Positions 44,910 through 54,443 of a stretch of 64,000 nucleotides of DNA are shown here, piece after piece. The number at the start of each line of letters is the position of its first letter. Within the stretch, counting starts at the first letter, position 1. The position numbers and the translations under genes are program-made. This DNA is from Rhizobium skierniewicense. Lineage in GTDB: Bacteria > Pseudomonadota > Alphaproteobacteria > Rhizobiales > Rhizobiaceae. Under the pieces are notes generated by a model, which had not been told where the DNA came from, did not search any database, and worked only from the letters and a program-made list of their open reading frames with translations. The stretch covers positions 186,001 through 250,000 of the forward strand of contig NZ_JACIDV010000001.1 of NCBI RefSeq assembly GCF_014196515.1. The letters run 5' to 3'.

Positions 44910-46424
44910 ATGACGCGTCAGAATTTTCTCATCCTCATGGTCGATCAGTTGAACGGAACGTTCTTCCCTGATGGACCAGCGGATTTTCTCCACGCGCCGC
45001 ATTTGAAGGCTCTGGCGGAGCGCTCCGTTCGTTTCTCCAACAGCTATACGGCCAGTCCGCTTTGTGCGCCTGCACGTGCGTCATTCATGTCCGGCCAACT
45101 TCCAAGTCGTACACGGGTTTACGATAATGCAGCGGAGTTTGCGTCTGATATTCCCACCTACGCGCACCATCTGCGGTCAGCGGGCTATTACACCGGTCTT
45201 TCAGGAAAGATGCATTTCGTCGGACCGGACCAGCTGCATGGTTTCGAAGAACGACTGACGACGGATATCTACCCCGCGGATTTCGGCTGGACACCTGATT
45301 ATACCAAGCCCGGCGAGCGGATAGACTGGTGGTATCATAATCTTGGCTCCGTCAGTGGGGCGGGCGTTGCCGAAATCACCAATCAGATGGAATATGACGA
45401 TGAGGTCGCCTACCACGCCACGCGGAAACTCTACGACCTTTCACGCGGGCTGGATGATCGTCCCTGGTGCCTGACCGTCAGCTTCACCCATCCGCACGAT
45501 CCGTATGTCGCAAGGCGTCAATATTGGGATTTATACGATGATTGTCCGGCACTTGATCCGCAGACCGGGCCACTGCCGTTCGCAAAGCAAGATCCGCATT
45601 CGCAGCGCCTGCTGGAAGCCTGTGATCACCGCGCCTTTGAGATAACACCTGAACAGGTCCGGCGCGCGAGACAGGGGTACTTTGCCAATATCTCCTATGT
45701 CGATGACAAGGTCGGCGAGATCATGGATGTTCTGAAACGCACGCGAATGGACGATAACACGACGATCGTTTTTCTCTCCGACCATGGTGACATGCTGGGC
45801 GAACGCGGTCTGTGGTTCAAAATGTGCTTCTTCGAAGGTTCAGTGCGTGTGCCCTTGATGATCTCAACGCCCGGTTGGAGCGCAAAGCATGTCGATACGC
45901 CGGTCTCGACGCTGGATGTGACGCCGACCCTGTGTTCTCTCGCTGGTTTGGATATCACTGCGCTGAAACGGTGGACCGATGGCGAGGATTTGTCCGGGCT
46001 CGCGCAGCAATCGACCAAACGGAGCCCCGTCCCGATGGAATATGCAGCCGAGGGATCAATCGCGCCATTGGTGGCCATACGCGACGGGCGCTACAAGCTG
46101 ACGATCTGCGAAAACGATCCTCCGATGCTATTCGACCTGGAAACTGATCGAAACGAGCGCTACAATCTTGCAGGTGATCCGCGCCATCAGGCGACTTTGG
46201 CGTCGCTTATGGGGCAAGTGAAAAGTCGCTGGAAATTGGCCTCTTTCGATGCCTCCATTCGCGAAAGTCAGGCACGCCGACAGGTGGTCTACAAGGCGCT
46301 GCGAAATGGTGCCTACTACCCATGGGACTATCAACCGCTCCAGAAAGCATCTGAGCGCTACATGCGAAACCACATGGATTTGAATGTTCTTGAAGAAAAC
46401 CAGAGATTTCCTCGGGGTGAGTGA
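44910..46424 (+). CDS. betC: Choline-sulfatase
   Basis: A 504-residue type I sulfatase. The modifiable Cys52 lies in SPLCAPARASF (C-x-P-x-R); it becomes formylglycine. NFLILMVDQLNGTFFPDGPA holds the first metal Asp. TVSFTHPHDPYVARRQYWDL and FLSDHGDMLGERGLWFKMCF are diagnostic for choline-sulfatase. The C-terminal part AYYPWDYQPLQKASERYMRN is the BetC-type extension. It releases choline and sulfate from choline-O-sulfate in the cytoplasm, feeding glycine-betaine synthesis. Confidence 0.95.
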   Translation: MTRQNFLILMVDQLNGTFFPDGPADFLHAPHLKALAERSVRFSNSYTASPLCAPARASFMSGQLPSRTRVYDNAAEFASDIPTYAHHLRSAGYYTGLSGKMHFVGPDQLHGFEERLTTDIYPADFGWTPDYTKPGERIDWWYHNLGSVSGAGVAEITNQMEYDDEVAYHATRKLYDLSRGLDDRPWCLTVSFTHPHDPYVARRQYWDLYDDCPALDPQTGPLPFAKQDPHSQRLLEACDHRAFEITPEQVRRARQGYFANISYVDDKVGEIMDVLKRTRMDDNTTIVFLSDHGDMLGERGLWFKMCFFEGSVRVPLMISTPGWSAKHVDTPVSTLDVTPTLCSLAGLDITALKRWTDGEDLSGLAQQSTKRSPVPMEYAAEGSIAPLVAIRDGRYKLTICENDPPMLFDLETDRNERYNLAGDPRHQATLASLMGQVKSRWKLASFDASIRESQARRQVVYKALRNGAYYPWDYQPLQKASERYMRNHMDLNVLEENQRFPRGE

Positions 46425-46433
46425 TCCCCGAGG
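46410..46433 (+). terminator. Stem-loop over the betC stop
   Basis: CCTCGGGG-N8-CCCCGAGG is an 8-bp perfect stem spanning the stop codon. There is no U-run. It may terminate weakly or protect the mRNA end; the 46425-46547 gap between the convergent genes has no other structure. Confidence 0.4.
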
Positions 46434-46547
46434 CGGGATGCGAGACGCTGTGCTTGACGCCGAAAAATGATAGCCCACATATTTCAGAGACTATCGGCCT
46501 CAGTGTGCCAAACACGAAGAACGATCATCAGCAGAGCGATCTGACGA

Positions 46548-47903
46548 TCACGCAGCTTTTGTTGCCGCCATGTTGGCAGACGTCTCGCCCTGGTGTGTTG
46601 CATTCAGACGGCGCGCGACGACGTCGTGGTTCAGCCACTGAACGGGCGCACGTGGTTGAGACGATGCGCCGAAAATCAGTTGACCAGTCGCTTCAACGAC
46701 AAGCGCGCTCAACAGATCGCTGATCATATTCTTGTTGTCACGATGCATCGCAGTGATTTCGTTCGACGTGCCGATGGTCAGATCAGCCTGCGTCTGGCTG
46801 TTGGGCATTGGCCAAGCAGTGAAATCGTAGAACGGGACCATGACGTCGCTGGCCTGCAGATTGCTGATCTTGCGCATGACGTCATCAAGCGTGAAACCGT
46901 CGGCCAGAAGTGCCTCGCAGGCGGCCCACTGCTCGTCCGCCCACTTGCCGCCGTTTTCTTTTTTAAGCGCCAGCAAGAGCGGTATCAACGGCAGTTCAAT
47001 GCCCGTGAACACATCGGAAGAATTCGTACGAATCTCAGGGCAGTTGTACACGCAAGCCTTGATGCCCTTGGCCCAAGCTTCTTCAGCAATGCCTTCGAGA
47101 CGCATCTTTGCGTAGCCTTGGGTGTAATTCGTGTAGGTCTGCCAACGGTATTCACCGTCGATCAGGATGCCTGTTCCATGGTAACCGTAGGCCGTATAGC
47201 GAACCTGTCCACCGGATGCTTCAACGCGTTCGCGAATGGATGCGCTGGCCTCGATCAGGTGGCGGAACGTGTTGGCTGAAACCTCGTCAAAATTCCGCAG
47301 AATCAACTTGCCCATATCGCTGTCGATCAACGACTGCGACGACATGTGGCGCGCTCCGGTGCCCTTGTAGATGCGATTGGCAATGACCAGGAAAACCTTA
47401 GCTTTGGGAATTCCGCCTGCCATCGTATGAGCGAAGAACACGTTGCGGCCATTCGGGATCATGTCATTGAGCTTAGCCATGACCTGCGACAGCGACTCTT
47501 TAAAACGAGCTGTGGCAACGGCCTGGCATTTTTCGATGTAATCCCAGTCTAGCTTTTCGTGCTGCCAGCTTTCCAGCGTCAGGCCAGCGAGAAGATCTGT
47601 CGGTGTCGGGCCGTTTTCAGGCGCATCGAGATCGAACCCAGCCATCATCGGCACGTTGATGATCGTTCCGCCAAGGCGAGCTTCGGCTTCGGAAAGCTCG
47701 TCGCTGGTCAGAGGGCGCAGAGCGTTGTTTTCGTCACGACGTCCAACCGTGATGCCAACGATGCGCATTCCAGCTTTTCGGGCCTGGTCAAGAAGGCCTG
47801 TCGCATAGCCACGTCCGAACAGTTCGCCGAACAGTACAAAGACGTCGCCTTTTTTAAACACGGTGTTTTCGGAGATAATCTCCATCGCAATCGGGTTTTT
47901 CAT
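46548..47903 (-). CDS. FabMG-like protein, possible enoyl-ACP reductase
   Basis: A 451-residue protein with an N-terminal Rossmann-like region: VFKKGDVFVLFGELFGRGYA, then RKAGMRIVGITVGRRDEN. Downstream are VFFAHTMAGGIPKAKVFLVI, GARHMSSQSLIDSDMGKLIL and VFTGIELPLIPLLLALKKEN. I recall a protein family of this length named after FabMG, a triclosan-tolerant enoyl-ACP reductase, but I cannot check. The reaction is therefore uncertain. It stands alone, with palindromes in its upstream region. Confidence 0.62.
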   Translation of the reverse strand: MKNPIAMEIISENTVFKKGDVFVLFGELFGRGYATGLLDQARKAGMRIVGITVGRRDENNALRPLTSDELSEAEARLGGTIINVPMMAGFDLDAPENGPTPTDLLAGLTLESWQHEKLDWDYIEKCQAVATARFKESLSQVMAKLNDMIPNGRNVFFAHTMAGGIPKAKVFLVIANRIYKGTGARHMSSQSLIDSDMGKLILRNFDEVSANTFRHLIEASASIRERVEASGGQVRYTAYGYHGTGILIDGEYRWQTYTNYTQGYAKMRLEGIAEEAWAKGIKACVYNCPEIRTNSSDVFTGIELPLIPLLLALKKENGGKWADEQWAACEALLADGFTLDDVMRKISNLQASDVMVPFYDFTAWPMPNSQTQADLTIGTSNEITAMHRDNKNMISDLLSALVVEATGQLIFGASSQPRAPVQWLNHDVVARRLNATHQGETSANMAATKAA

Positions 47904-47921
47904 GTGCTCAGTTCTTCAGAT

Positions 47922-48003
47922 TGGGGCGTCGGCAAATCACCGCGACAGTTGTGTAAGACTAAATGACTGCAGACGCCCCAGAAAGAAAGTCATTTAAAAT
48001 GAC
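47922..48003. promoter_or_regulatory. Dyad symmetries upstream of the FabMG-like gene
   Basis: TGGGGCGTC (47922-47930) and GACGCCCCA (47972-47980) form a 9-bp perfect inverted repeat. GTCATTT-A-AAATGAC (47989-48003) is a near-perfect 15-bp palindrome, and another AAATGAC lies at 47961-47967. The pattern suggests a regulator operator in the 309-bp divergent gap between this gene and ftsK. No gene was found in the rest of the gap. Confidence 0.45.
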
Positions 48004-48212
48004 GGAATATATCAAAGCGTGAAGTGAGGTGCCGTTGGGTGCCGGCCAGACCCCATTCGGCGTCACACTCTGCTGATGATCTGACGTAACGTCGGCGTGT
48101 CTGGATGGACACAGCGGAAAAATCGCTTGGGAAAAATCACCTCCATCGGCGCTTTGGCAATAGGTGATTAACCTTTATTTTCTATCTCATTTGCTGTGCC
48201 GAATGTCCGTTT

Positions 48213-50894
48213 ATGATGAGTGTACAGGCTGTGATGCGTATTCCCCGTTCAAATTTAAACCATTCCATCAATACGATAGAAGAGAGGGGAGCAAAGAAGC
48301 CCGTGGCAGAACCGAATGTGACGCTAAGCGCGTCAGACGGAATGATTCCGTTGACGGCTGATCAGCGTGCCGTAATGGGTCATAACGCAGATCAGATTGC
48401 CGCTAACGCGATCGAGGGGCGTGACGAGATGCCGTTGTGGCAGAACGCCTTTACCCTTGGGCCCAATGTCCGCTTTACCCGGACCCCGCAAAATATCGTT
48501 GCGGGAAAGCAGTCGACAGGTAGTGCGCCTGGCAAAGCCGAGGATGACGTCGATTCCCTTGTGCACGCAGACATCAAGCCTGTCAGTGTCGAATCAACCG
48601 AGCCAAAATTGACGGATGAAGAGCGCAAAATCGCCCGGCCCGCCGTGTTGCCGCAGCCGCCGGGCGCGATTGGCGCTCTCGCTTTGACATACCGCCTGCG
48701 TCGCGAATTGGCGTTGAAGCAGAGAGAGGTCGCCGAGCCCGTTGAGTCGGCGTCCGAGACGGCCCAGCCGACACAAGCAAATGTGGTGGAGCAGGTCGAT
48801 GTGGCTTGCTTTCCTTCCGAACGTGACACCAAAAATTCTGTCGAAACGCTGGATGTGCCTGCCTTCGCCGCGTCTCTGTCAGACGAGATGTTCTGGGAGG
48901 CGATGAGCCTGGATGTGGGCGGCGCCTTGCTGCCGCCTTCAAAGCCCATGCGGCTGGCAGAACTGGCCCGGATCAAGGCTCAGACCGTGGCTGCAACCCC
49001 AGCCCCAGTCAAACCAACGGCACCTGTTGTTCAAAGACCCGCTGCGGTGCAGATTATCCGTCAGCCAAGACCCGTTGCCGACGCGCCTGTTCTCTCCAAC
49101 GCTGGGGAATCGGCTGTCGCGCTGTATCGACAACTGGACATTCGTGCTGTTGGATCAAGGGAACCAGTTGTCGAGACCGTGGACGACGTTATCGCGGCAC
49201 CGGTCGAAGAAACGGTCCAGGTTGCCTCTCCCTTCGAGCAAGCCACCATCTCGGCTCCCGTTGCCAGCCCGCCGCGTCGCGAGATGCGTACGGTCGCTCG
49301 CAACAATCAGCCCATGTTCCTGGATGCTCCGGTTTTTTGCGAAGGTGAATACGAATACCCGCCCATCGACCTGCTCCAGAAGGCGCAGGTTCTGCAAACG
49401 ACGACGATGACGCCGGAAGCGCTGGAACAGAGCGCCGGTCTGCTGGAAAGCGTACTCGAAGATTTCGGGATCAAAGGCGAGATTATCGATGTTCGTCCCG
49501 GTCCGGTCGTCACGCTCTACGAGTTTGAGCCTGCGCCTGGCGTCAAGTCTTCGCGTGTCATTGGCCTCTCGGATGATATTGCCCGTTCCATGTCGGCTCT
49601 GTCTGCCCGCGTTGCCGTGGTGCCCGGCCGCAATGTCATCGGTATTGAATTGCCCAACCCGGTGCGCGAAACGGTCTATTTCCGCGAGTTGATCGAATCA
49701 TACGATTACGCTGAAACGCGGATGAAGCTGGCGCTTTGCCTCGGCAAGACCATTGGCGGCGAGCCCGTCGTAGCCGAACTCGCCAAGATGCCGCATCTTC
49801 TGGTGGCTGGTACCACGGGTTCCGGCAAGTCGGTCGCCATCAACACCATGATCCTGTCGCTGCTCTACCGGTTGAAGCCGGAGGAATGCCGCCTGATCAT
49901 GGTCGATCCCAAGATGCTGGAACTGTCGGTCTATGATGGCATTCCACACCTGCTGACACCGGTTGTAACGGACCCGAAAAAGGCTGTGATGGCGCTGAAA
50001 TGGGCCGTGCGGGAAATGGAAGACCGGTATCGCAAGATGTCGCGGCTGGGTGTGCGCAATATCGATGGTTACAATGCCCGTGCGGCGTCTGCCCGTGCCA
50101 AGGGCGAAACCGTGATGTGCAATGTGCAAACCGGGTTTGACCGTGCGACGGGTGAAGCCGTCTACGAACAGGAGGAAATGGACCTTACGGCCATGCCGTA
50201 CATCGTCATCATTGTCGATGAAATGGCCGACCTGATGATGGTTGCCGGTAAAGAGATCGAGGGTGCAATCCAGCGGCTGGCGCAAATGGCACGCGCTGCC
50301 GGTATTCACCTCATCATGGCGACACAACGACCCTCCGTCGATGTGATCACCGGCACCATCAAGGCCAATTTCCCGACGCGTATTTCTTTCCAGGTGACTT
50401 CCAAGATCGACAGCCGCACGATCCTGGGTGAACAGGGTGCCGAACATCTGCTGGGGCAGGGCGACATGCTGCACATGGTGGGTGGCGGACGCATTGCGCG
50501 TGTGCACGGTCCTTTCGTCTCTGATGAGGAAGTTGAAAAGGTCGTTGCGCATCTGAAGACACAGGGACGCCCGGAATATCTGGGCACCGTGACCGAAGAT
50601 GCCGATGAGTCCGATGACGGCGAGGAAGAAGACAGCGCCGTCTTCGACAAGACCGCCATGGCCGAAGATGACACTGCCGATCTCTACGAAAAAGCCGTGA
50701 AGGTCGTTCTGCGCGACAAGAAGTGCTCGACCTCCTATATTCAAAGGCGCCTGTCGATTGGGTACAATCGCGCCGCATCTCTGGTGGAGCGCATGGAACA
50801 GGAAGGGATCGTTGGACCTGCCAACCATGTCGGCAAACGCTCGATCATCATCGGTGAGCGCGATATGTCCGAGGTTCCCGGCGCCGTGGACTGA
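48213..50894 (+). CDS. ftsK: FtsK/SpoIIIE-type DNA translocase without membrane segments
   Basis: An 893-residue DNA motor. The first ~390 residues are low-complexity and rich in Ala, Pro, Val and Glu, with no hydrophobic helix, whereas canonical FtsK has four. The alpha domain begins near [15 protein letters not shown]. Walker A is [11 protein letters not shown] near residue 535 and Walker B is [16 protein letters not shown]. The translocase signatures [20 protein letters not shown], then [20 protein letters not shown] are present. The C-terminal gamma winged helix ([20 protein letters not shown]) is intact. It may be a soluble paralogue beside a membrane-bound FtsK elsewhere, like SftA in Bacillus. 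Two Met codons at 48213/48216 or Met at 48234 may be the start. Confidence 0.92.
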   Translation: MMSVQAVMRIPRSNLNHSINTIEERGAKKPVAEPNVTLSASDGMIPLTADQRAVMGHNADQIAANAIEGRDEMPLWQNAFTLGPNVRFTRTPQNIVAGKQSTGSAPGKAEDDVDSLVHADIKPVSVESTEPKLTDEERKIARPAVLPQPPGAIGALALTYRLRRELALKQREVAEPVESASETAQPTQANVVEQVDVACFPSERDTKNSVETLDVPAFAASLSDEMFWEAMSLDVGGALLPPSKPMRLAELARIKAQTVAATPAPVKPTAPVVQRPAAVQIIRQPRPVADAPVLSNAGESAVALYRQLDIRAVGSREPVVETVDDVIAAPVEETVQVASPFEQATISAPVASPPRREMRTVARNNQPMFLDAPVFCEGEYEYPPIDLLQKAQVLQTTTMTPEALEQSAGLLESVLEDFGIKGEIIDVRPGPVVTLYEFEPAPGVKSSRVIGLSDDIARSMSALSARVAVVPGRNVIGIELPNPVRETVYFRELIESYDYAETRMKLALCLGKTIGGEPVVAELAKMPHLLVAGTTGSGKSVAINTMILSLLYRLKPEECRLIMVDPKMLELSVYDGIPHLLTPVVTDPKKAVMALKWAVREMEDRYRKMSRLGVRNIDGYNARAASARAKGETVMCNVQTGFDRATGEAVYEQEEMDLTAMPYIVIIVDEMADLMMVAGKEIEGAIQRLAQMARAAGIHLIMATQRPSVDVITGTIKANFPTRISFQVTSKIDSRTILGEQGAEHLLGQGDMLHMVGGGRIARVHGPFVSDEEVEKVVAHLKTQGRPEYLGTVTEDADESDDGEEEDSAVFDKTAMAEDDTADLYEKAVKVVLRDKKCSTSYIQRRLSIGYNRAASLVERMEQEGIVGPANHVGKRSIIIGERDMSEVPGAVD

Positions 50895-50928
50895 TCAATC
50901 CGCTGCGACCAAGCTAGTGGGAGACCGC

Positions 50929-50953
50929 AAACCCGGCAACACGTGCCGGGTTT
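50929..50953. terminator. Bidirectional terminator between ftsK and the GGDEF-EAL gene
   Basis: AAACCCGGCA-N5-TGCCGGGTTT is a 10-bp stem with A/T ends. It lies between the convergent stops at 50894 (plus) and 50955 (minus). Confidence 0.85.
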
Positions 50954-50954
50954 C

Positions 50955-52961
50955 TCATCGCGCGGGCTGGTTCAGGCTGCGGGGACGATAGGTCATCTCT
51001 TTGGTCCACTGGTTGGCCGGTGCCGGGCGTCCGACGTAATAGCCCTGCGCCTGGTCGATCCGCAGTTCTTTGAGAAGCTCAAGCTGCTCGGCGGTCTCGA
51101 CCCCTTCGGCCAGAATTTTATGACCCCGGTTTCGAATGAGGGCGATGATATCGCTCAACATGACTTTCCCACGCGGCGTCTGCGCGTCGTGCAGAAACGA
51201 CTTGTCGATTTTTACCGTGTCGAAATCGATGAGCCTCAGCCATGAGAGGCCGGCGAAACCCGTGCCGAAATCATCGAGCCATATTTTAATCCCGAGTGTC
51301 TTGAGATCGCTGATGCAACGCAGGACATCGGAATTCATGTCCATTTCCAGGCCCTCGGTGATTTCGAAAGCCAAACGTCCACCGGAGACGCCGACATCCC
51401 CCAGAATAGCTGCCACCGATGTCGCAAACCCCGGACTCTTGAGCTGGATGGGTGAAACATTGACGCTGACGATCGGTATTTTCTCGCAGTTCAGCGCCTG
51501 CTGGCACGCGGTGCGGATCGCCCACAGGCCAAGCTCCATGATCGTCCCTGTCCGTTCGGCGATGGGAATGAAGATGCTGGGTGGCACATGCGTTCCATCC
51601 AGAAGTTTCAGCCGCATCAAGGACTCCGCGCCGATGGTGATGTTGGTTCTCAGATCCTTGATCGGCTGATAAACCAGCGATACCAGATTTTGGGCAATCG
51701 CGATATTCAGAAGTGCTGCGACATTTTCCGTGTCGTCGCTGTGTTGCGGGTCGTTGGGGTCGAATAGCTTGACGGTGTTGCGGCCACTCTCCTTTGCAAG
51801 ATAAAGTGCGCGGTCGGCCTCGTTGATGATCCGTTCCAGCTTCGGGTCCTGTTGCGGACGGGTAAAGGACGCGCCGACACTGACCGTGATGACCGATGTC
51901 CCATCCCGGCGCCTTTCATGGGCCAGATGCATATCCTGTACGGTCGTCCGAAGTGTCTCTGCAATATCTTCTATGTCTTTAGGCGCCGTAAAACGAGCAA
52001 GCGCTATGAACTCTTCTCCACCGTAACGACCGATCACGGCATCGAACCGGCTCATGCTGGCTTGTAGCGTCTGTGCAACCTGGATCAGGCACCGGTCGCC
52101 CTCCTGATGCCCATAGAAGTCATTGTACTTCTTGAAGAAATCTACATCGATCAAGAAGACCGCGAAGTTGTGCTGGTGGTTGGTCCAACCATCCCAAAGC
52201 TGCCTTAGACGGCTATCGATAGCGCGTCTGTTTTCGAGACCGGTCAAAGGGTCGGTGTTTGAGAGATGGAGCAGCGCTTCTCCGCGCTGTTCTGCCTCGC
52301 GCTGCTGGACCTTCGCCTCGATGGCGTTGAGAAAGACCTGGTACCGCTCGCGGTTGAGACGCAAATTGACGTAGGACGTGAAGACGAAACACGAGAAATA
52401 GAATGCCCCGAAATTGATCTGGTAATAGATGTCCTCGTGAAAATAGCTGAGAGCGAGGAAGTATATGACCAGCACGAGGCTTGAGGCGATCAGCGACAGA
52501 ACGAAATTGAACGTGAAAAACAGGTTCGCACCCATCATGAAGATGGCGCCGAAGACCATGTAGTAGGACATGTTGGTGACGTACGACGTCATCAAGGCCG
52601 GCATCAGCCAGGCGATATAACCACCGACCAGCGCCGTAGCACAGGCGATGTCCATGTGGCTCGTCTTGACGTTTGCACGGATTTGCATTTCCAGCATCAT
52701 CAAGGCGGCAATGCCGACGACGAACCGTGCAAACATCGTGTGTGGTGAAACATCCGGGATAAGCAGGATGTCGGTTACCGAAAACAACAGATAGATCGGC
52801 ACCGCGATCCACAGCCCCTGCCGTATCGAGGTGCGTCTGCTGGCGTCTGCCTCTTTTAAGAAAAGCGCTCTCGAAGCATCGATTGACCGCTCTTGTGATT
52901 CATCCAGTTGCGGACCAAGTCCCACCACATCTGCCAAAGTGTGCGTCATGCACTTTTCCAT
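50955..52961 (-). CDS. Membrane-bound GGDEF-EAL protein (c-di-GMP turnover)
   Basis: A 668-residue protein. Residues ~40-200 hold about six membrane helices (GLWIAVPIYLLFSVTDILLI through NFGAFYFSCFVFTSYVNL), a MASE-like sensor without known ligand. The GGDEF domain has GGEEF near residue 315, an active-type variant. The EAL domain has ESL in IGAESLMRLK near 445 instead of EAL; LDDFGTG near 561 and VKIDKSFL are intact. Diguanylate cyclase activity is likely; phosphodiesterase activity is plausible. ATG at 52949 is an alternative start. It is a single gene with its own promoter region. Confidence 0.92.
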   Translation of the reverse strand: MEKCMTHTLADVVGLGPQLDESQERSIDASRALFLKEADASRRTSIRQGLWIAVPIYLLFSVTDILLIPDVSPHTMFARFVVGIAALMMLEMQIRANVKTSHMDIACATALVGGYIAWLMPALMTSYVTNMSYYMVFGAIFMMGANLFFTFNFVLSLIASSLVLVIYFLALSYFHEDIYYQINFGAFYFSCFVFTSYVNLRLNRERYQVFLNAIEAKVQQREAEQRGEALLHLSNTDPLTGLENRRAIDSRLRQLWDGWTNHQHNFAVFLIDVDFFKKYNDFYGHQEGDRCLIQVAQTLQASMSRFDAVIGRYGGEEFIALARFTAPKDIEDIAETLRTTVQDMHLAHERRRDGTSVITVSVGASFTRPQQDPKLERIINEADRALYLAKESGRNTVKLFDPNDPQHSDDTENVAALLNIAIAQNLVSLVYQPIKDLRTNITIGAESLMRLKLLDGTHVPPSIFIPIAERTGTIMELGLWAIRTACQQALNCEKIPIVSVNVSPIQLKSPGFATSVAAILGDVGVSGGRLAFEITEGLEMDMNSDVLRCISDLKTLGIKIWLDDFGTGFAGLSWLRLIDFDTVKIDKSFLHDAQTPRGKVMLSDIIALIRNRGHKILAEGVETAEQLELLKELRIDQAQGYYVGRPAPANQWTKEMTYRPRSLNQPAR

Positions 52962-53233
52962 AGGTTGTAATAATAGTGCCAGTTTACATCCAGAAAAATT
53001 GTGGAATACATTTCCAGAAATTTTTCGTTACTTCCGTTTCTTCAATCTGGTGATGTCAGAAACAAGAGACATTCCCGCTATTATGGCGTGCGTAGAGCTT
53101 AAATTTGTTTAAGCAAAAAGAAAATTACAATCGATCTTCCGTTTACCTTAATAAAAAGTTTCCCGTCAAACGGTGGTTTTATGCATGTGCACCACATTGA
53201 CTTGCATTCAAATAAGGAGTGAATTGTTTCAAA
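52962..53233. other. AT-rich divergent intergenic region
   Basis: This lies between the GGDEF-EAL gene (minus) and the methyltransferase gene (plus). A GAAAAATT/AATTTTTC inverted repeat spans 52993-53026, close to the GGDEF-EAL start. No gene is supported. Confidence 0.45.
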
Positions 53234-53249
53234 GTTAACAAAGCGTTAA
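53234..53249 (-). promoter_or_regulatory. CtrA-like box upstream of the methyltransferase gene
   Basis: Read on the minus strand this is TTAA-CGCTTTG-TTAAC, the full CtrA consensus. It sits immediately before the AGGAG ribosome site and 16 bp before the TTG start, so a bound regulator would overlap the start region of the transcript. Chance occurrence is possible in AT-rich DNA. Confidence 0.5.
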
Positions 53250-53264
53250 TCAGGAGATTTATCT

Positions 53265-54311
53265 TTGTCCAATGTGCTGAATAAAAAGTTCGATGGTGAA
53301 AGTCTTATTACACCTGAAACAATATCAGATGAAATATTCGCTCAACGCTCAGACGATTTTAAAGAGCAAATTGCAATTGCCGAAGCTGAAGTCGCAATCC
53401 TTCTCAATTTGGCGCACCAGCAATTTCTGAGTGATGTTGCGCCGCAGCAAATTATACATGAAGTCGCGGGACGGTTACATCAATGCAGGGAAAGATACCA
53501 CTCGAGCGTGTGGAAAGAGATCATTCCGCTCGTTCAGAACCATCCCGTTGCGGCGTATTTCCTGCAGGATCCCTTCACCCATTGGTCGTTTGACAAACCG
53601 CGCGGATATTCCGGCGATGCCCAGCTTCTCGACTTCATCTACGGCCACCCAAGTGTTCAGGACAAGATTGCCGCCGCATCGCCGATTGGCACAGCGCTTT
53701 ACGACTATACCAAGGATGCGTCATCCTCTGTGGCCGTGCGTGAGCGCCGCGATATACTGACGAAATATATCGACGACGTTGCCAATACGCGTGGCCCAGA
53801 CACGGAAATATTGACAATTGCCGCCGGGCATTTGCGTGAAGCCAATGGCTCGTCTGCCTTGGCGCAGGGCAAAATCAAGCGTTGGGTCGCCCTCGACCAG
53901 GACCCGCTCAGCGTCGGTGCCATCATGCGGGATTTCCACGGAACCTGCATCGAGGCGATCGACGGGTCGGTGCGTGGAATTTTGTCGCGCCGCCAGGAAC
54001 TCGGCACATTCGACTTCGTCTATGCGGCTGGTCTTTACGACTATCTGGTCGACAAGGTGTCGATCAAGTTGACGCAGCGCTGCCTGGAGATGCTGAAGCC
54101 TGGCGGCAGTTTCCTGTTCGCGAATTTCTCTCAGGATATCGGCGTGGATGGCTATATGGAATCCTTCATGAACTGGGCGCTTCTTTTGCGCACAGAGCAG
54201 GATATGTGGCATATCATCAATTCCAGCATTGACCCGTCATTGGTCGAAGCAGAGGTGTTTTTCGGTGAAAACCGCAACATCGTCTACGGGGTCATCCGCA
54301 AGAAAGCCTGA
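53265..54311 (+). CDS. Class I SAM-dependent methyltransferase
   Basis: A 348-residue protein. The start is TTG at 53265, eight bases after AGGAG; no ATG is available. A helical N-terminal ~120 residues ends with FTHWSFDKPRGYSGDAQLLD, typical of a family in which PRGYxGD precedes the methyltransferase fold. The SAM site is ILTIAAGHLREANGSSALAQ, then RWVALDQDPLSVG. YAAGLYDYLVDKV and EMLKPGGSFLFANF complete the fold. Related proteins are sometimes named for 3-hydroxypalmitate methyl ester synthesis, but the substrate is unknown here. It is likely cell-cycle linked if the CtrA box works. Confidence 0.82.
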   Translation: MSNVLNKKFDGESLITPETISDEIFAQRSDDFKEQIAIAEAEVAILLNLAHQQFLSDVAPQQIIHEVAGRLHQCRERYHSSVWKEIIPLVQNHPVAAYFLQDPFTHWSFDKPRGYSGDAQLLDFIYGHPSVQDKIAAASPIGTALYDYTKDASSSVAVRERRDILTKYIDDVANTRGPDTEILTIAAGHLREANGSSALAQGKIKRWVALDQDPLSVGAIMRDFHGTCIEAIDGSVRGILSRRQELGTFDFVYAAGLYDYLVDKVSIKLTQRCLEMLKPGGSFLFANFSQDIGVDGYMESFMNWALLLRTEQDMWHIINSSIDPSLVEAEVFFGENRNIVYGVIRKKA

Positions 54312-54443
54312 TGGATCTCTCCGACTGTCGCGATGCTGCACGGCGTCGCGACGGATGTTTGAAAATCGTTCAGGAGTGATTCCCTTCCAAGTCGAAACGC
54401 TCTAATGATTTTGCGCTGACATGGCGTGTCTTTGGAGTGCATG

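Noticed and set aside
49698-50828. Minus-strand open frame of 376 codons opposite the FtsK motor domain
   Set aside because: Antisense to conserved motor motifs; His-rich composition without a domain.
53265-54311. Naming the methyltransferase as PhcB-type 3-hydroxypalmitate methyl ester synthase
   Set aside because: Only general methyltransferase motifs and a PRGYxGD segment are seen; no PhcRS-type genes are near.
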